Source: a bacterium (GTDB lineage: Bacteria; Zhuqueibacterota; QNDG01; DSAB01). Taken from it: DNA of 64,000 nucleotides. The position numbers and the translations under genes were made by a program. Of this stretch, positions 45,878 through 54,797 are shown one piece after another (position 1 is the first letter of the stretch; each line of letters opens with the position of its first letter). The notes under the pieces are model-generated. The model was given only the letters and a program-made list of their open reading frames with translations, had not been told where the DNA came from and ran no database searches. Where the stretch lies: positions 40,514-104,513 of the forward strand of contig JAFGDT010000021.1 of the NCBI GenBank assembly GCA_016931965.1, in the 5' to 3' direction.

Positions 45878-47791
45878 ATGGAGACAAGAAGAGTAGACTA
45901 TGATGTGATTGTTGTGGGTGGTGGGCACGCGGGATGCGAGGCCGCTCTGGCCGCTTCGCGAATGGGTGTGCGCACCCTTATGATCACAATGAATATATCA
46001 ACCATTGCTCAAATGTCGTGTAATCCTGCTATTGGCGGGCCGGCCAAAGGGAATCTTGTACGGGAAATTGATGCGTTGGGCGGTGAAATGGGTATGGCGA
46101 TTGACGATGCGGGGATTCAGTTTCGCATGCTCAATCGCTCGAAGGGACCTGCGGTTTGGGCTCCGAGAGCCCAGGCAGATCGTCTGGGCTATTCAGTGAG
46201 AATGCGATGTGCACTGGAATCTCAGGAAGGCCTGGAAATTTTTCAGGGGATGGTTTCGAGTGTCTGGGCTCAGGGAGATTCTATCGGCGGTGTTGAAACG
46301 TCGACGGGGCGCCGGATTGCCTGCCACACAGTGATTTTAACTTGTGGGACATTTTTAAACGGACTGACCCATATCGGGCTTGAGAGTTTTCCTGCGGGCC
46401 GAGCGGGTGAGTTTCCGGCAGTCGGCCTGACAGAATCCCTTGTTGACCTGGGCTTTGAAGCGGGGCGATTGAAAACCGGCACACCCCCACGGATTGACGG
46501 CAGGAGCATTGATTTTTCCCAGACGGAAATACAGAATGGAGATAGTGATCCCCAGCCCTTTTCTTATCGGACAAAATCGATCCGTATTGAACAACTTCCG
46601 GTTTATTTGAGCTATACCAGTCCGGAGACGCACCTCGTTTTATCTTCTGGTCTGGATCGATCTCCCTTATATACAGGTAAGATCGTTGGCATTGGTCCTC
46701 GATATTGTCCATCCATCGAAGATAAGATTGTACGGTTTAAAGATAAAGAGCATCATCAGGTTTTTTTAGAGCCAGAGGGCCGACAATCGCGGGAATATTA
46801 TGTAAATGGTTTTGCCACCAGTCTACCGGAAGATGTTCAGGTGAGAGCCCTGCGAACGATACCCGGTCTGGGAAATGTGCGTATAACCCGACTGGGATAT
46901 GCCATTGAGTATGATTTTTTTCCGCCCACCCAGTTAAAATCCACACTGGAAACCAAAAGGATTCAGAATCTTTATTTTGCCGGTCAGATTAATGGAACCT
47001 CTGGATATGAAGAGGCTGCAGCCCAGGGGCTGGTTGCAGGTGTCAATGCTGTGTTAAAAATTCGGCGCGAGGAACCGTTTCTGTTAGATCGGTCTCATGG
47101 GTATATAGGCGTATTAATTGACGATTTGGTAACCAAAGGGACAAATGAACCTTACCGTCTGTTTACGTCCAGGGCAGAATACCGACTGCTCCTTCGGCAG
47201 GACAATGCAGACCGCAGGTTGATGCGGTACGGATATCGATTTGGATTGATTTCGAATGGGCAGATAGCGACTTTGGAACAAAAAGAAAAATTGATTTCTA
47301 ACCTGATTCAACAATGTAAAAAGGTGAAGCCCGCACCGGAGATGATCAATACAATTCTTAAAAAGTTGAAAACCACACCCCTTTCGTCGAGACAGAGTCT
47401 CTATCAGCTTCTGAAACGTCCGCAGATTCACCTGGTGGATTTCAGGACCGTAAAGGAGGTAGATCGTTTGCTGGATCATTTGGGTGATTTATGTAAAGAT
47501 GTGGTTGAGCAGGTTGAAATTGAAATTAAATATGCAGGATATTTTCAGCGTCAAATGGAGCAAATCGAGCGCTTTCGAAATTTGGAACAAAAATGCATTC
47601 CGGAAACGATTGCGTATCAAACGATTTCAACGCTTTCAAAAGAGGCAAGGGAAAAATTGACAAAAATACGACCCATTTCGTTGGGACAGGCAGCCAGAAT
47701 ATCGGGAGTTTCCCCTGCCGACATTTCCATTTTGGCTGTCCTGTTGGAGAAAGGAGTAACCGATAAAAAGGTTCCACGTGGAACAAATTGA
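45878..47791 (+). CDS. mnmG: tRNA uridine-5-carboxymethylaminomethyl modification enzyme MnmG
   Basis: The product has 637 residues. The FAD-binding motif DVIVVGGGHAGCEAALAASRMG is near the N-terminus. Other family segments are NPAIGGPAKGNLVREIDALGG, CGTFLNGL, FFAGQINGTSGYEEAAAQG (FAD site) and the C-terminal helical domain with ISGVSPADISIL. With MnmE it makes cmnm5U34. The ATG at 45878 lies 5 nt after the parS-like site, and its only purine-rich upstream sequence is part of that palindrome. Confidence 0.98.
   Translation: METRRVDYDVIVVGGGHAGCEAALAASRMGVRTLMITMNISTIAQMSCNPAIGGPAKGNLVREIDALGGEMGMAIDDAGIQFRMLNRSKGPAVWAPRAQADRLGYSVRMRCALESQEGLEIFQGMVSSVWAQGDSIGGVETSTGRRIACHTVILTCGTFLNGLTHIGLESFPAGRAGEFPAVGLTESLVDLGFEAGRLKTGTPPRIDGRSIDFSQTEIQNGDSDPQPFSYRTKSIRIEQLPVYLSYTSPETHLVLSSGLDRSPLYTGKIVGIGPRYCPSIEDKIVRFKDKEHHQVFLEPEGRQSREYYVNGFATSLPEDVQVRALRTIPGLGNVRITRLGYAIEYDFFPPTQLKSTLETKRIQNLYFAGQINGTSGYEEAAAQGLVAGVNAVLKIRREEPFLLDRSHGYIGVLIDDLVTKGTNEPYRLFTSRAEYRLLLRQDNADRRLMRYGYRFGLISNGQIATLEQKEKLISNLIQQCKKVKPAPEMINTILKKLKTTPLSSRQSLYQLLKRPQIHLVDFRTVKEVDRLLDHLGDLCKDVVEQVEIEIKYAGYFQRQMEQIERFRNLEQKCIPETIAYQTISTLSKEAREKLTKIRPISLGQAARISGVSPADISILAVLLEKGVTDKKVPRGTN
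47770..47785. promoter_or_regulatory. parS-like centromere site 2 (mnmG-rsmG junction)
   Basis: GTTCCACGTGGAAC (47771-47784) repeats the same 14-bp palindrome exactly, 1.9 kb from the first. It contains the rsmG GTG start codon at 47778 and the last codons of mnmG. Confidence 0.8.
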
Positions 47792-48467
47792 ACTTCTTCG
47801 AAAAACAATGATACAATCGAACATTGCAGTCTCTGAGGAAATGGTTGGTCAGTTTTCAAGGTACAGGCAACTTCTCATTTTATGGAACCAGAAGATCAAT
47901 TTAATTTCTCGGAATGATGAAAGTCGAATTGTGTCCAAACACTTTTTAGAATCACTGGGACTGGTCAAGGTTGTCCTGTTTCCACAAGGGACAACGGTCC
48001 TGGATCTTGGAACAGGTGCAGGGTTTCCGGGTGTCCCCTTGAAGATTATTAGACCTGATATCCATATGGTTCTTGTGGAATCAAAGAAGAAGAAAATCCT
48101 TTTCTTAAAAAAACTTGTTGAGGAACTGGGTTTAACAGGTGTTGAGGTGATACCGGGAAGGATTGAAGAAATCGGGAATACCATTAAACCCGTCCATTTT
48201 GTTGTTACGCGTTCCGTGGCCAATTTGATTCAACTGGTTAAATGGAGTAAAGATTGTATGCGTCCGCAGGGGGGAGTGCTCATTGCTATCAAAGGACCGG
48301 CTGTGGAAGAAGAATTGAATCGGCTCGATGACCACTCCGCAGACTTGGGCGTTACAGGATGGTGTCTGGAGAAATATGATCCCTTTTCTTCGACGATGCG
48401 ACTTAAGGAGATGTTTGTTGCATCCATTCAAATGTGCAAGTCCAAAAAGCCAACATTTAAACCATAG
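47778..48467 (+). CDS. rsmG: 16S rRNA (guanine(527)-N7)-methyltransferase
   Basis: The product has 229 residues. RsmG features are LLILWNQKINLISRN, the SAM-binding LDLGTGAGFPGVPLKI and the VTRSVANL motif. It methylates G527 of 16S rRNA; loss gives low-level streptomycin resistance in other bacteria. The GTG at 47778 lies inside the second parS-like palindrome and has AAAAGG 7-8 nt upstream, overlapping mnmG by 14 nt. ATG at 47808 has no ribosome site but is a possible alternative. Confidence 0.95.
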   Translation: MEQIELLRKTMIQSNIAVSEEMVGQFSRYRQLLILWNQKINLISRNDESRIVSKHFLESLGLVKVVLFPQGTTVLDLGTGAGFPGVPLKIIRPDIHMVLVESKKKKILFLKKLVEELGLTGVEVIPGRIEEIGNTIKPVHFVVTRSVANLIQLVKWSKDCMRPQGGVLIAIKGPAVEEELNRLDDHSADLGVTGWCLEKYDPFSSTMRLKEMFVASIQMCKSKKPTFKP

Positions 48468-48498
48468 ATAGATTGTCTATTAACAGTGTCTTAGCATT

Positions 48499-51400
48499 AT
48501 GTCCTTTGAGAAAATAAAAATTGCCATACAGAACTCACCTCAATATAAATTATTAATTAATAAAATATTATCCAGTGATAACATATCACTCAAAGGCCTT
48601 ACGGGATCATTAAGAGCTCTTTTAATCACCATTCTATCTGATCATCTCGAGCGGCCAATGCTGGTTGTAATGTCCGACAGAATAGAAGCCGAACAACTCT
48701 TAGAAGAGATTAACGAACTTGTGGTTGAGGATTGTGTCGGATTCTTCCCTGGTGGGGAGGAAGATCCCGAGAGTCCCATCATTGTTAATCCGAGACGTGT
48801 CGGATTGCAAATGTGTTTTTTACAAAATCTCTTGCTTGATCGACTGAGAATTGCGATTGTATCATCGGAAGGTATTGCACAGAAGCTTCCCTGTAAAGAA
48901 GACTTGCAAAAAGATTGTTTTGATATCTCGGTGGGTGGCACATATGATTTATATGTTCTTGTCGATCAACTGGTGCACTTTGGATACAGCCGAGAAGTTG
49001 TTGTTGAAAAGCCCGGTGAGATCAGTCTAAGGGGTGGCATTCTGGACATTTTCCCCTATACCGGAGAGGAACCGCACCGATTGGAATTTGATGGAAACCG
49101 GATCGAATCTATTCGGATTTTTGATATAACCACCCAGCGTTCAAAGAAACAGGTTCAATCTCTTTTGATCATTTCTTCTCCAACCGCATGGGGAAAATGT
49201 AATGCATCTCTCTTTTCTTTTTTCCCTGACAACCTCCTTCTATTTTTACAGGATCCCGATCTGATTATGGCTGGCGTCGAAAAAGAGATCATGAAGAAAC
49301 GAAAGTGTATGCTTTCATTTGACGAACTGACAAACCATTTCAATCGGTTCCAAACCGTTTCCTATTTAACACTTTCTTCTATCGGGGAGCCTGTCGATTT
49401 GGGGGGTCGCGTCCCGGGCAGACTTGGGAAAACGATTGCAGAAATACGTGAAAATCTCGCATCGCTTTGCGACACAAGAAAAACCGTCTTCCTTTTTTGC
49501 GCCGGTGAAGAACGTAGAAAAAGGATTGAAGAATTGCTCGATTTGATTGCGGACCCTATCGCCCGATTCCATGTGGATCCTGGTTCCCTCTCTAGAGGAT
49601 TTGATCTTCCGTCGATCGGACTAACCGTTCTTTCCGATTGCGATCTTTTTGGCACACCGCCCAGACAACGTCGAAGAGAGCGGTTTAAAATGGGTGTTCC
49701 GATCAGAGAACTGTCCGCTTTGAGAGTGGGAGATTTTGTTGTTCATATCGATCATGGTATAGGAAAATATCAAGGGCTTAAGAAGATATCGGTTAGAGAA
49801 GTCGAGAGAGAATGTCTGGTTATTCAATATGAAGGAGAGGACAATCTTTATGTGCCTGTTGATCAGATGGAACGTGTACAAAAATATGCCCCAAAAGAGG
49901 GTTTCCAACCTTCTCTGAGCAAACTTGGGAGTGGCCGATGGGAAAAAATAAAAACCAGAACCAAACTATCAATTAAAACTATAGCTAAGGAACTCATCGC
50001 GCTCTATTCCGCACGCCAGGTTTTACCCGGGTTTTCGTTTTCGGCGGATACGGTTTGGCAAAAGGAACTTGAAACAGCCTTTCTCTATGAAGAGACACCG
50101 GATCAAACCAGAACAGTACAGGAAGTGAAGGCCGATATGGAGCAGTCCCGTCCAATGGACCGACTGATCTGCGGCGACGTAGGATATGGAAAAACAGAAG
50201 TCGCCGTGCGCGCATCGTTTAAAGCTGTTCATGACGGAAAACAGGTCGCTTTGCTCGTTCCCACAACAATCCTGGCACAACAGCATTATAGAACATTTCA
50301 GGAGAGACTTTCTCTATTCCCCGTCAATATCGACATGCTCTCAAGGTTTCGAAATCGAGGTGAGCAGAAAAAGATCATTGAACAAATCAAACGAGGTGCT
50401 GTGGATATTGTCATCGGAACCCATCGGTTGCTTTCAAATGATGTCCGGTTTAAAGACCTTGGGTTGCTTATTATTGACGAGGAACAGCGCTTTGGTGTTC
50501 GTCACAAAGAAAAGTTGAAATCGCTTCGCAGAACGGTGGATGTCTTGGCTCTCTCAGCTACACCGATTCCACGAACCCTTCATTTATCCATGATGGGCAT
50601 TCGAGATATGTCCCTGATTGGCACACCTCCAAAAGATCGGTTGCCGATTATTACAGAGGTGGCGCCATTTGATGAGAAGATCATTGTCGAAGCGGTTGAA
50701 CGGGAGATAGCGCGGGGAGGGCAGGTTTTTTTTGTGCATAATCGAATACGATCGATTTATGCTGTCGCGAGGATGATCAGAAGGCTTGTGCCAGGTGTAC
50801 GTTTGGCCGTAGTCCATGGGAAAATGGAAGAAAAGCGTCTGGAGAAAGTGATGATCGAGTTTGGTGAAGGTCAATACGACTGCCTGGTGGCGACCATGAT
50901 TGTCGAATCGGGATTGGATATACCCAATGTGAACACACTGGTTGTTCATCGAGCAGATCGATTGGGACTTGCTCAACTCTATCAACTCAGGGGTAGGGTG
51001 GGTCGTTCTGATAAGCGCGCCTATGCCTATCTCTTAACACCACCATTTCACCAGTTAAACTCTGAAGCCATAAAACGTCTGCGTACCATAGAAGAATTTA
51101 CAGAGCTGGGATCCGGCATTCAAATTGCTCTCAGGGATCTGGAAATACGGGGATCAGGAAATATTTTGGGGATGCAGCAGAGTGGAAACATCAATGCAGT
51201 CGGTTTTGAACTGTATATGAAACTGGTCGAGGAGGCTATTCAAGAACTCAAGGAATCCAAAGAAAAAAGGATCGGGGGTGATTCATCCGAAACAGAGTGT
51301 CAGGTAGTTGCCGATTTTCCTGCCTATTTGCCAGAATCCTATGTTGCAGATGCTGGTTTGAGAGTTCAGGTTTACAGACAGCTATCACTTTCTCAAACGG

Positions 51401-51744
51401 ACTCTGAGATTGATATCCTGAAAGATGAATTACGAGACCGCTTTGGTTTTATTCCCAAGGAAACAATCAATTTGCTTGATATCGCCTTCATTCGACTTCT
51501 GGGTCAGAAAAACAACGTAAAAAAAATTGTTCTTCGAGAAGGTTTATTGAAAATATATTTTCACAAGAAATGGGTGGAGTGCTTCGATGGATCGGAACAT
51601 ATTTCCCAAAAGCTGCGTACCATGATTGATTCGGCGCCGGTTCCCATTCGTTTTCTTGGAGGCCGCCAATTTGGGTTGTGTGGTTCTGTATCATTGGATG
51701 AAGCATTGGCTGTGACCAAAAAAATGTTGCAAAGCTGGAACTAA
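48499..51744 (+). CDS. mfd: Transcription-repair coupling factor Mfd
   Basis: The product has 1081 residues. It has a UvrB-homology N-terminal module, the RNA-polymerase-interaction domain (about 415-490, GDFVVHIDHGIGKYQGL), the RecG-type motor (CGDVGYGKTEVA as motif I, IDEEQRFGV as motif II, SATPIPRTL as III, QLRGRVGRS as VI) and the C-terminal TRCF domain. Mfd uses ATP to push stalled RNA polymerase off DNA and recruits UvrA. The N-terminal module lacks UvrB-type ATPase motifs, as usual. It follows rsmG after 31 nt, where parA-parB genes are often found in other bacteria. Confidence 0.97.
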   Translation: MSFEKIKIAIQNSPQYKLLINKILSSDNISLKGLTGSLRALLITILSDHLERPMLVVMSDRIEAEQLLEEINELVVEDCVGFFPGGEEDPESPIIVNPRRVGLQMCFLQNLLLDRLRIAIVSSEGIAQKLPCKEDLQKDCFDISVGGTYDLYVLVDQLVHFGYSREVVVEKPGEISLRGGILDIFPYTGEEPHRLEFDGNRIESIRIFDITTQRSKKQVQSLLIISSPTAWGKCNASLFSFFPDNLLLFLQDPDLIMAGVEKEIMKKRKCMLSFDELTNHFNRFQTVSYLTLSSIGEPVDLGGRVPGRLGKTIAEIRENLASLCDTRKTVFLFCAGEERRKRIEELLDLIADPIARFHVDPGSLSRGFDLPSIGLTVLSDCDLFGTPPRQRRRERFKMGVPIRELSALRVGDFVVHIDHGIGKYQGLKKISVREVERECLVIQYEGEDNLYVPVDQMERVQKYAPKEGFQPSLSKLGSGRWEKIKTRTKLSIKTIAKELIALYSARQVLPGFSFSADTVWQKELETAFLYEETPDQTRTVQEVKADMEQSRPMDRLICGDVGYGKTEVAVRASFKAVHDGKQVALLVPTTILAQQHYRTFQERLSLFPVNIDMLSRFRNRGEQKKIIEQIKRGAVDIVIGTHRLLSNDVRFKDLGLLIIDEEQRFGVRHKEKLKSLRRTVDVLALSATPIPRTLHLSMMGIRDMSLIGTPPKDRLPIITEVAPFDEKIIVEAVEREIARGGQVFFVHNRIRSIYAVARMIRRLVPGVRLAVVHGKMEEKRLEKVMIEFGEGQYDCLVATMIVESGLDIPNVNTLVVHRADRLGLAQLYQLRGRVGRSDKRAYAYLLTPPFHQLNSEAIKRLRTIEEFTELGSGIQIALRDLEIRGSGNILGMQQSGNINAVGFELYMKLVEEAIQELKESKEKRIGGDSSETECQVVADFPAYLPESYVADAGLRVQVYRQLSLSQTDSEIDILKDELRDRFGFIPKETINLLDIAFIRLLGQKNNVKKIVLREGLLKIYFHKKWVECFDGSEHISQKLRTMIDSAPVPIRFLGGRQFGLCGSVSLDEALAVTKKMLQSWN

Positions 51745-51803
51745 TTCTGTATATTTTTCGAGCCATTATTATTACAATTAAAATAATATCAATGGGATTG
51801 GAT

Positions 51804-52676
51804 ATGAATCAATGTAAAAAGTTTATCTTGTTTTATATAACTATTGTTTTTTGTTTAGGTTTGTTTGCCTGTAAAGGGGAAAATGGAGATAATGAGATTA
51901 TTGCCAAGGTGGGTAATGTGAATCTCAGCAGAGAGGAAATGCGTGCGAGAATGGAGTGGGAGGGGATGAGGCCCGAGCAAGAGAGTGAATTTATTGACCG
52001 CTGGATTAACCGAGAGCTTCTCTCTCAGGAAGCAAAGAGATTGGGATTGGATAAATCGGAATCAGCCGAATTGCTCATGGAATTGGGAATGGTTGAAAAA
52101 GAGTATTTGATTCAGAAATTATTAGACAAAACCTATGCACAGAGTATCCAGATTACGGAGGAGGAAATTCAATCCTATTATGATAAAAACATTGATCTGT
52201 TCTGCGTTAATGAAGATCAAGTCAGGGTCATGCATATTTTAACGGAGACAAAAGAGGAAGCTGATTTGGCGTTGCAGGAGATTCGTGCCGGTAAGCCGTT
52301 TGATCAGGTTGCAAGGGAGCGCTCGATAGGGATATTGCGTGAAAGGGGTGGTGACATGGGGTTTATTCGAAGAGAGGATGTGATCAATCAAGTTGAACGG
52401 GTTGCGTTTGGTACTAAAGAGGGTGGGGTGTCCGCTGTATTTGAAAGTGATTACGGTTTTCACATTGTTAAAGTGATCAAAAAGTTGAGCGCAGGAGAGG
52501 CGAAGGATCTGGCAGATGTTCGGAGTGAAATCCTCCAGCAACTTCAGGTTAGGAAAGAGCGCTCTGTCTATTATGATCTTTTGTTTCGGTTGCAGAACAG
52601 CACAGAAGTACAAATAAATGTGCCAAAAGATGTCCAGGAAAGCAGGGATTCGGTTGATGTATCGATTGTTCCCTAA
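51804..52676 (+). CDS. Parvulin-type peptidyl-prolyl isomerase lipoprotein (PrsA/SurA-like)
   Basis: The product has 290 residues from ATG 51804 (an ATG at 51792 is an alternative). A lipoprotein signal ends LGLFAC. A SurA-N-like helical chaperone part (about 30-125) is followed by a PpiC parvulin domain (about 130-235) with MHILTETKEEAD, GGDMGFIRREDV and DYGFHIVKV. It assists folding of exported proteins in the periplasm. It forms a two-gene unit with the related gene 24 nt downstream. Confidence 0.92.
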   Translation: MNQCKKFILFYITIVFCLGLFACKGENGDNEIIAKVGNVNLSREEMRARMEWEGMRPEQESEFIDRWINRELLSQEAKRLGLDKSESAELLMELGMVEKEYLIQKLLDKTYAQSIQITEEEIQSYYDKNIDLFCVNEDQVRVMHILTETKEEADLALQEIRAGKPFDQVARERSIGILRERGGDMGFIRREDVINQVERVAFGTKEGGVSAVFESDYGFHIVKVIKKLSAGEAKDLADVRSEILQQLQVRKERSVYYDLLFRLQNSTEVQINVPKDVQESRDSVDVSIVP

Positions 52677-52700
52677 AATGATAAAGGAGTGAGAGAAAGA

Positions 52701-53993
52701 ATGAAAATGTATTTATTCAGAGTTGTTATCGCCCTGATCATACTGATCAGTTACCCATTGTTAAGTCAGGAATTGATCGATGGTGTTATGGCTGTTGTGG
52801 GAGAAGAAATTATCCTTTATACAGATGTTATTCAGGCAGCACAGATTTATGCGGTCCAGTATGGTATCGACCCGATCAACGAAATTCAGGAATATAATCG
52901 GTTGAAACAGGAAATTCTTGAGAGTCTTATCAATGATAAAATATTACTCGCCAAGGCTGTTGAAGATACCATTACCGTAACGGATCAGCAAGTCGAAACC
53001 GCATTGGAGGAGAGGATTCAAAATCTCGTTCTGCAATTGGGTTCGGAAGCTGAAGTTGAACGCTACTTTGGTTCTACGATTTGGCAAATCAAGAAAGATT
53101 ATCGGGAAGATATTAGAAAATTGCTCATTATTGAGACATTAAAACAACAGAAGAGTATGGATGTAAATATATCGCGTACCGAAGTAGAGGCATATTTCAA
53201 CATCCAGAAGGACAGTCTTCCTCAAAGAAAAACCATGGTAAAAGCCCGTCACATTTTGATGCAGCTTCAAGCCGGTGAATCCACCAGACGTACAGCGATG
53301 CGAAGGATGGAGGAGATTCAGGACCGATTGAATGACGGGCAGGACTTTGCTGAACTGGCTAAACTCTATTCAGAGGATCCGGGAACAGCGAGTATTGGAG
53401 GTGATTTGGGTTATATTGAGCGAGGTACTCTTTTTGAATCTTTTGAAGAGGCGGGATTTCAGCTGGAACCCGGAGAAATATCAGGTATTGTGGAAACCCC
53501 GGTCGGCTTTCACTTAATACAAATGATTGATAATCAAGGAGACAGAGCACATATGCGGCATCTTCTCGTGCGTATGAATGTAACCCAGCAGGATGAAAGC
53601 AGTTTAATCGATACTTTGAACGCGGTCCGTGAAAGGGTTTTGGCTGGGGAGGATTTTGGTGCGTTGGCCAGGGAATACTCACAAGACGAATCCACAAAAG
53701 ACTCGGGAGGCGATTTGGGGTGGTTGCCGATAGAAGATCTTGAAATCCCAACATTTAAAAGTGTGGTTGACACGCTTCAGGAGGGCTATATCAGTCTTCC
53801 ATTCCGAACTGAGTTTGGCTATCACTTGGTCATGGTAGAAGAACGGGATGAAGCGAGAGCGTATTCTCTGGAAAAAGACTGGGATGAGATCAAGACAGCA
53901 GCATTAAATGCAAAGATAGTTGAAGTACTCGATCAATGGGTCGAGGAACTGAAGGGCAACATGTACATCAGGGTTAATGAAGAAATGTTGTAA
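52701..53993 (+). CDS. SurA-like periplasmic chaperone/peptidyl-prolyl isomerase with two parvulin domains
   Basis: The product has 430 residues from ATG 52701. A signal peptide (VVIALIILISYPLLSQ) is followed by a SurA N-terminal chaperone domain (ELIDGVMAVVGEEIILYTDV, with IDPINEIQEYNRLKQEILESLINDK helices). Two PpiC domains come next (about 175-265 with ARHILMQLQ and GGDLGYIERG; about 280-375 with MRHLLVRM and GGDLGWLPIEDL). In Gram-negatives SurA escorts outer-membrane proteins to the BAM complex; this role is inferred from architecture. AAGGAG lies 11 nt upstream. Confidence 0.93.
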   Translation: MKMYLFRVVIALIILISYPLLSQELIDGVMAVVGEEIILYTDVIQAAQIYAVQYGIDPINEIQEYNRLKQEILESLINDKILLAKAVEDTITVTDQQVETALEERIQNLVLQLGSEAEVERYFGSTIWQIKKDYREDIRKLLIIETLKQQKSMDVNISRTEVEAYFNIQKDSLPQRKTMVKARHILMQLQAGESTRRTAMRRMEEIQDRLNDGQDFAELAKLYSEDPGTASIGGDLGYIERGTLFESFEEAGFQLEPGEISGIVETPVGFHLIQMIDNQGDRAHMRHLLVRMNVTQQDESSLIDTLNAVRERVLAGEDFGALAREYSQDESTKDSGGDLGWLPIEDLEIPTFKSVVDTLQEGYISLPFRTEFGYHLVMVEERDEARAYSLEKDWDEIKTAALNAKIVEVLDQWVEELKGNMYIRVNEEML

Positions 53994-54031
53994 GGGATTA
54001 AAGATCGCTAATCACAAAATCAATCTTCCAC

Positions 54032-54526
54032 TCATTGTTGACTGTCAGATAATTGAAATGTGACGGGAATCGCTACCCATACTTGAACAGGCATATCCCT
54101 TTGGTATGCAGGATTCCACCTTGTTGCGCGAATGGCGTTTTCTGCTGCTTCGTCGCATCCATACGATACAAGAGACTGCAATATGCGGATTGAGATGACG
54201 GTTCCCTTTTCGTCAATCAGTGCATGAATGATTACAGTTCCCTCGATACCGATTATTTTGGCCATATCCGGATAGATCAAATTTTTCTAGATCGCAGTAT
54301 ACCCTCCAATAGGTGTTGGTGGGTGGTCATGGGGTGTAAAATGGATTGACTCTTCTGATTCAGGAGGAGGTGGTGGCGGTATATCAATATGATCATCCCA
54401 TATGTCCCCACCGGTTGGAGGAATGGTTACATATTCAGGCAGTTCCTCATTCTCTGCGGGAATAACCATGGTCGGCCTGCCCGGTGGCAATGTGATTTTC
54501 TCAGATCTTGTTGCCGATTGAAGCAA
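54032..54526 (-). pseudogene. TonB C-terminal domain gene, split by an in-frame stop and without membrane anchor
   Basis: Read on the minus strand, codons from 54526 give a Pro-rich region (IPPPPPPESEE) and the start of a TonB C-terminal domain ending PIGGYTAI, then a TAG at 54287-54289. The same frame continues as KNLIYPDMAKIIGIEGTV...CDEAAENAIRATRWNPAYQ to 54032, the rest of a complete TonB_C domain. The TAG sits where family members usually have Gln or a similar residue (CAG to TAG). Upstream no TonB transmembrane helix is in frame, and an additional TAG lies at about 54553. It therefore looks like a decayed energy-transducing protein. Reading through TAG is possible but not supported by other genes in the window. 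Confidence 0.75.
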
Positions 54527-54539
54527 GCGTCCAAATCCA

Positions 54540-54735
54540 GGGTCTGATGGCTAAAAGACCGGTTCTTTTGTGGCTTTTTTAGAGCGACAATGATGCGCTC
54601 CCAGGTTTTGTGTTTTGTTGAAGCAACTGTCCGGTCAGGTGGTTTTGCATCGGTTAATAATTTTTCAATGTCTTTGAAGTTTTTTATAACTGTTCTTTCA
54701 GAGTTTTTAATCCTCGATGGATAGATGAGCTTCTT
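54540..54735 (-). pseudogene. Fragment resembling an anti-sigma/membrane regulator upstream of the tonB remnant
   Basis: On the minus strand an open frame without a start reads KNFKDIEKLLTDAKPPDRTV and then HKTWERIIVALKKPQKNR; one frame over comes IRPWIWTLASIG, the first half of a typical transmembrane helix. This cytoplasmic-tail-plus-helix pattern resembles transmembrane anti-sigma factors. It breaks off and joins the tonB remnant. Identity is tentative. Confidence 0.3.
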
Positions 54736-54797
54736 ACAATATAAAGAAGTAAAATATTCTTATGATCAGAAATGTGTATCAAGTAAAAGGGAGTCAA

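Noticed and set aside
54287..54289. TAG as a recoded (pyrrolysine or suppressed) codon
   Set aside because: No PYLIS element or other in-frame TAG-containing intact gene was seen; a second stop upstream and lost N-terminus fit a pseudogene better.
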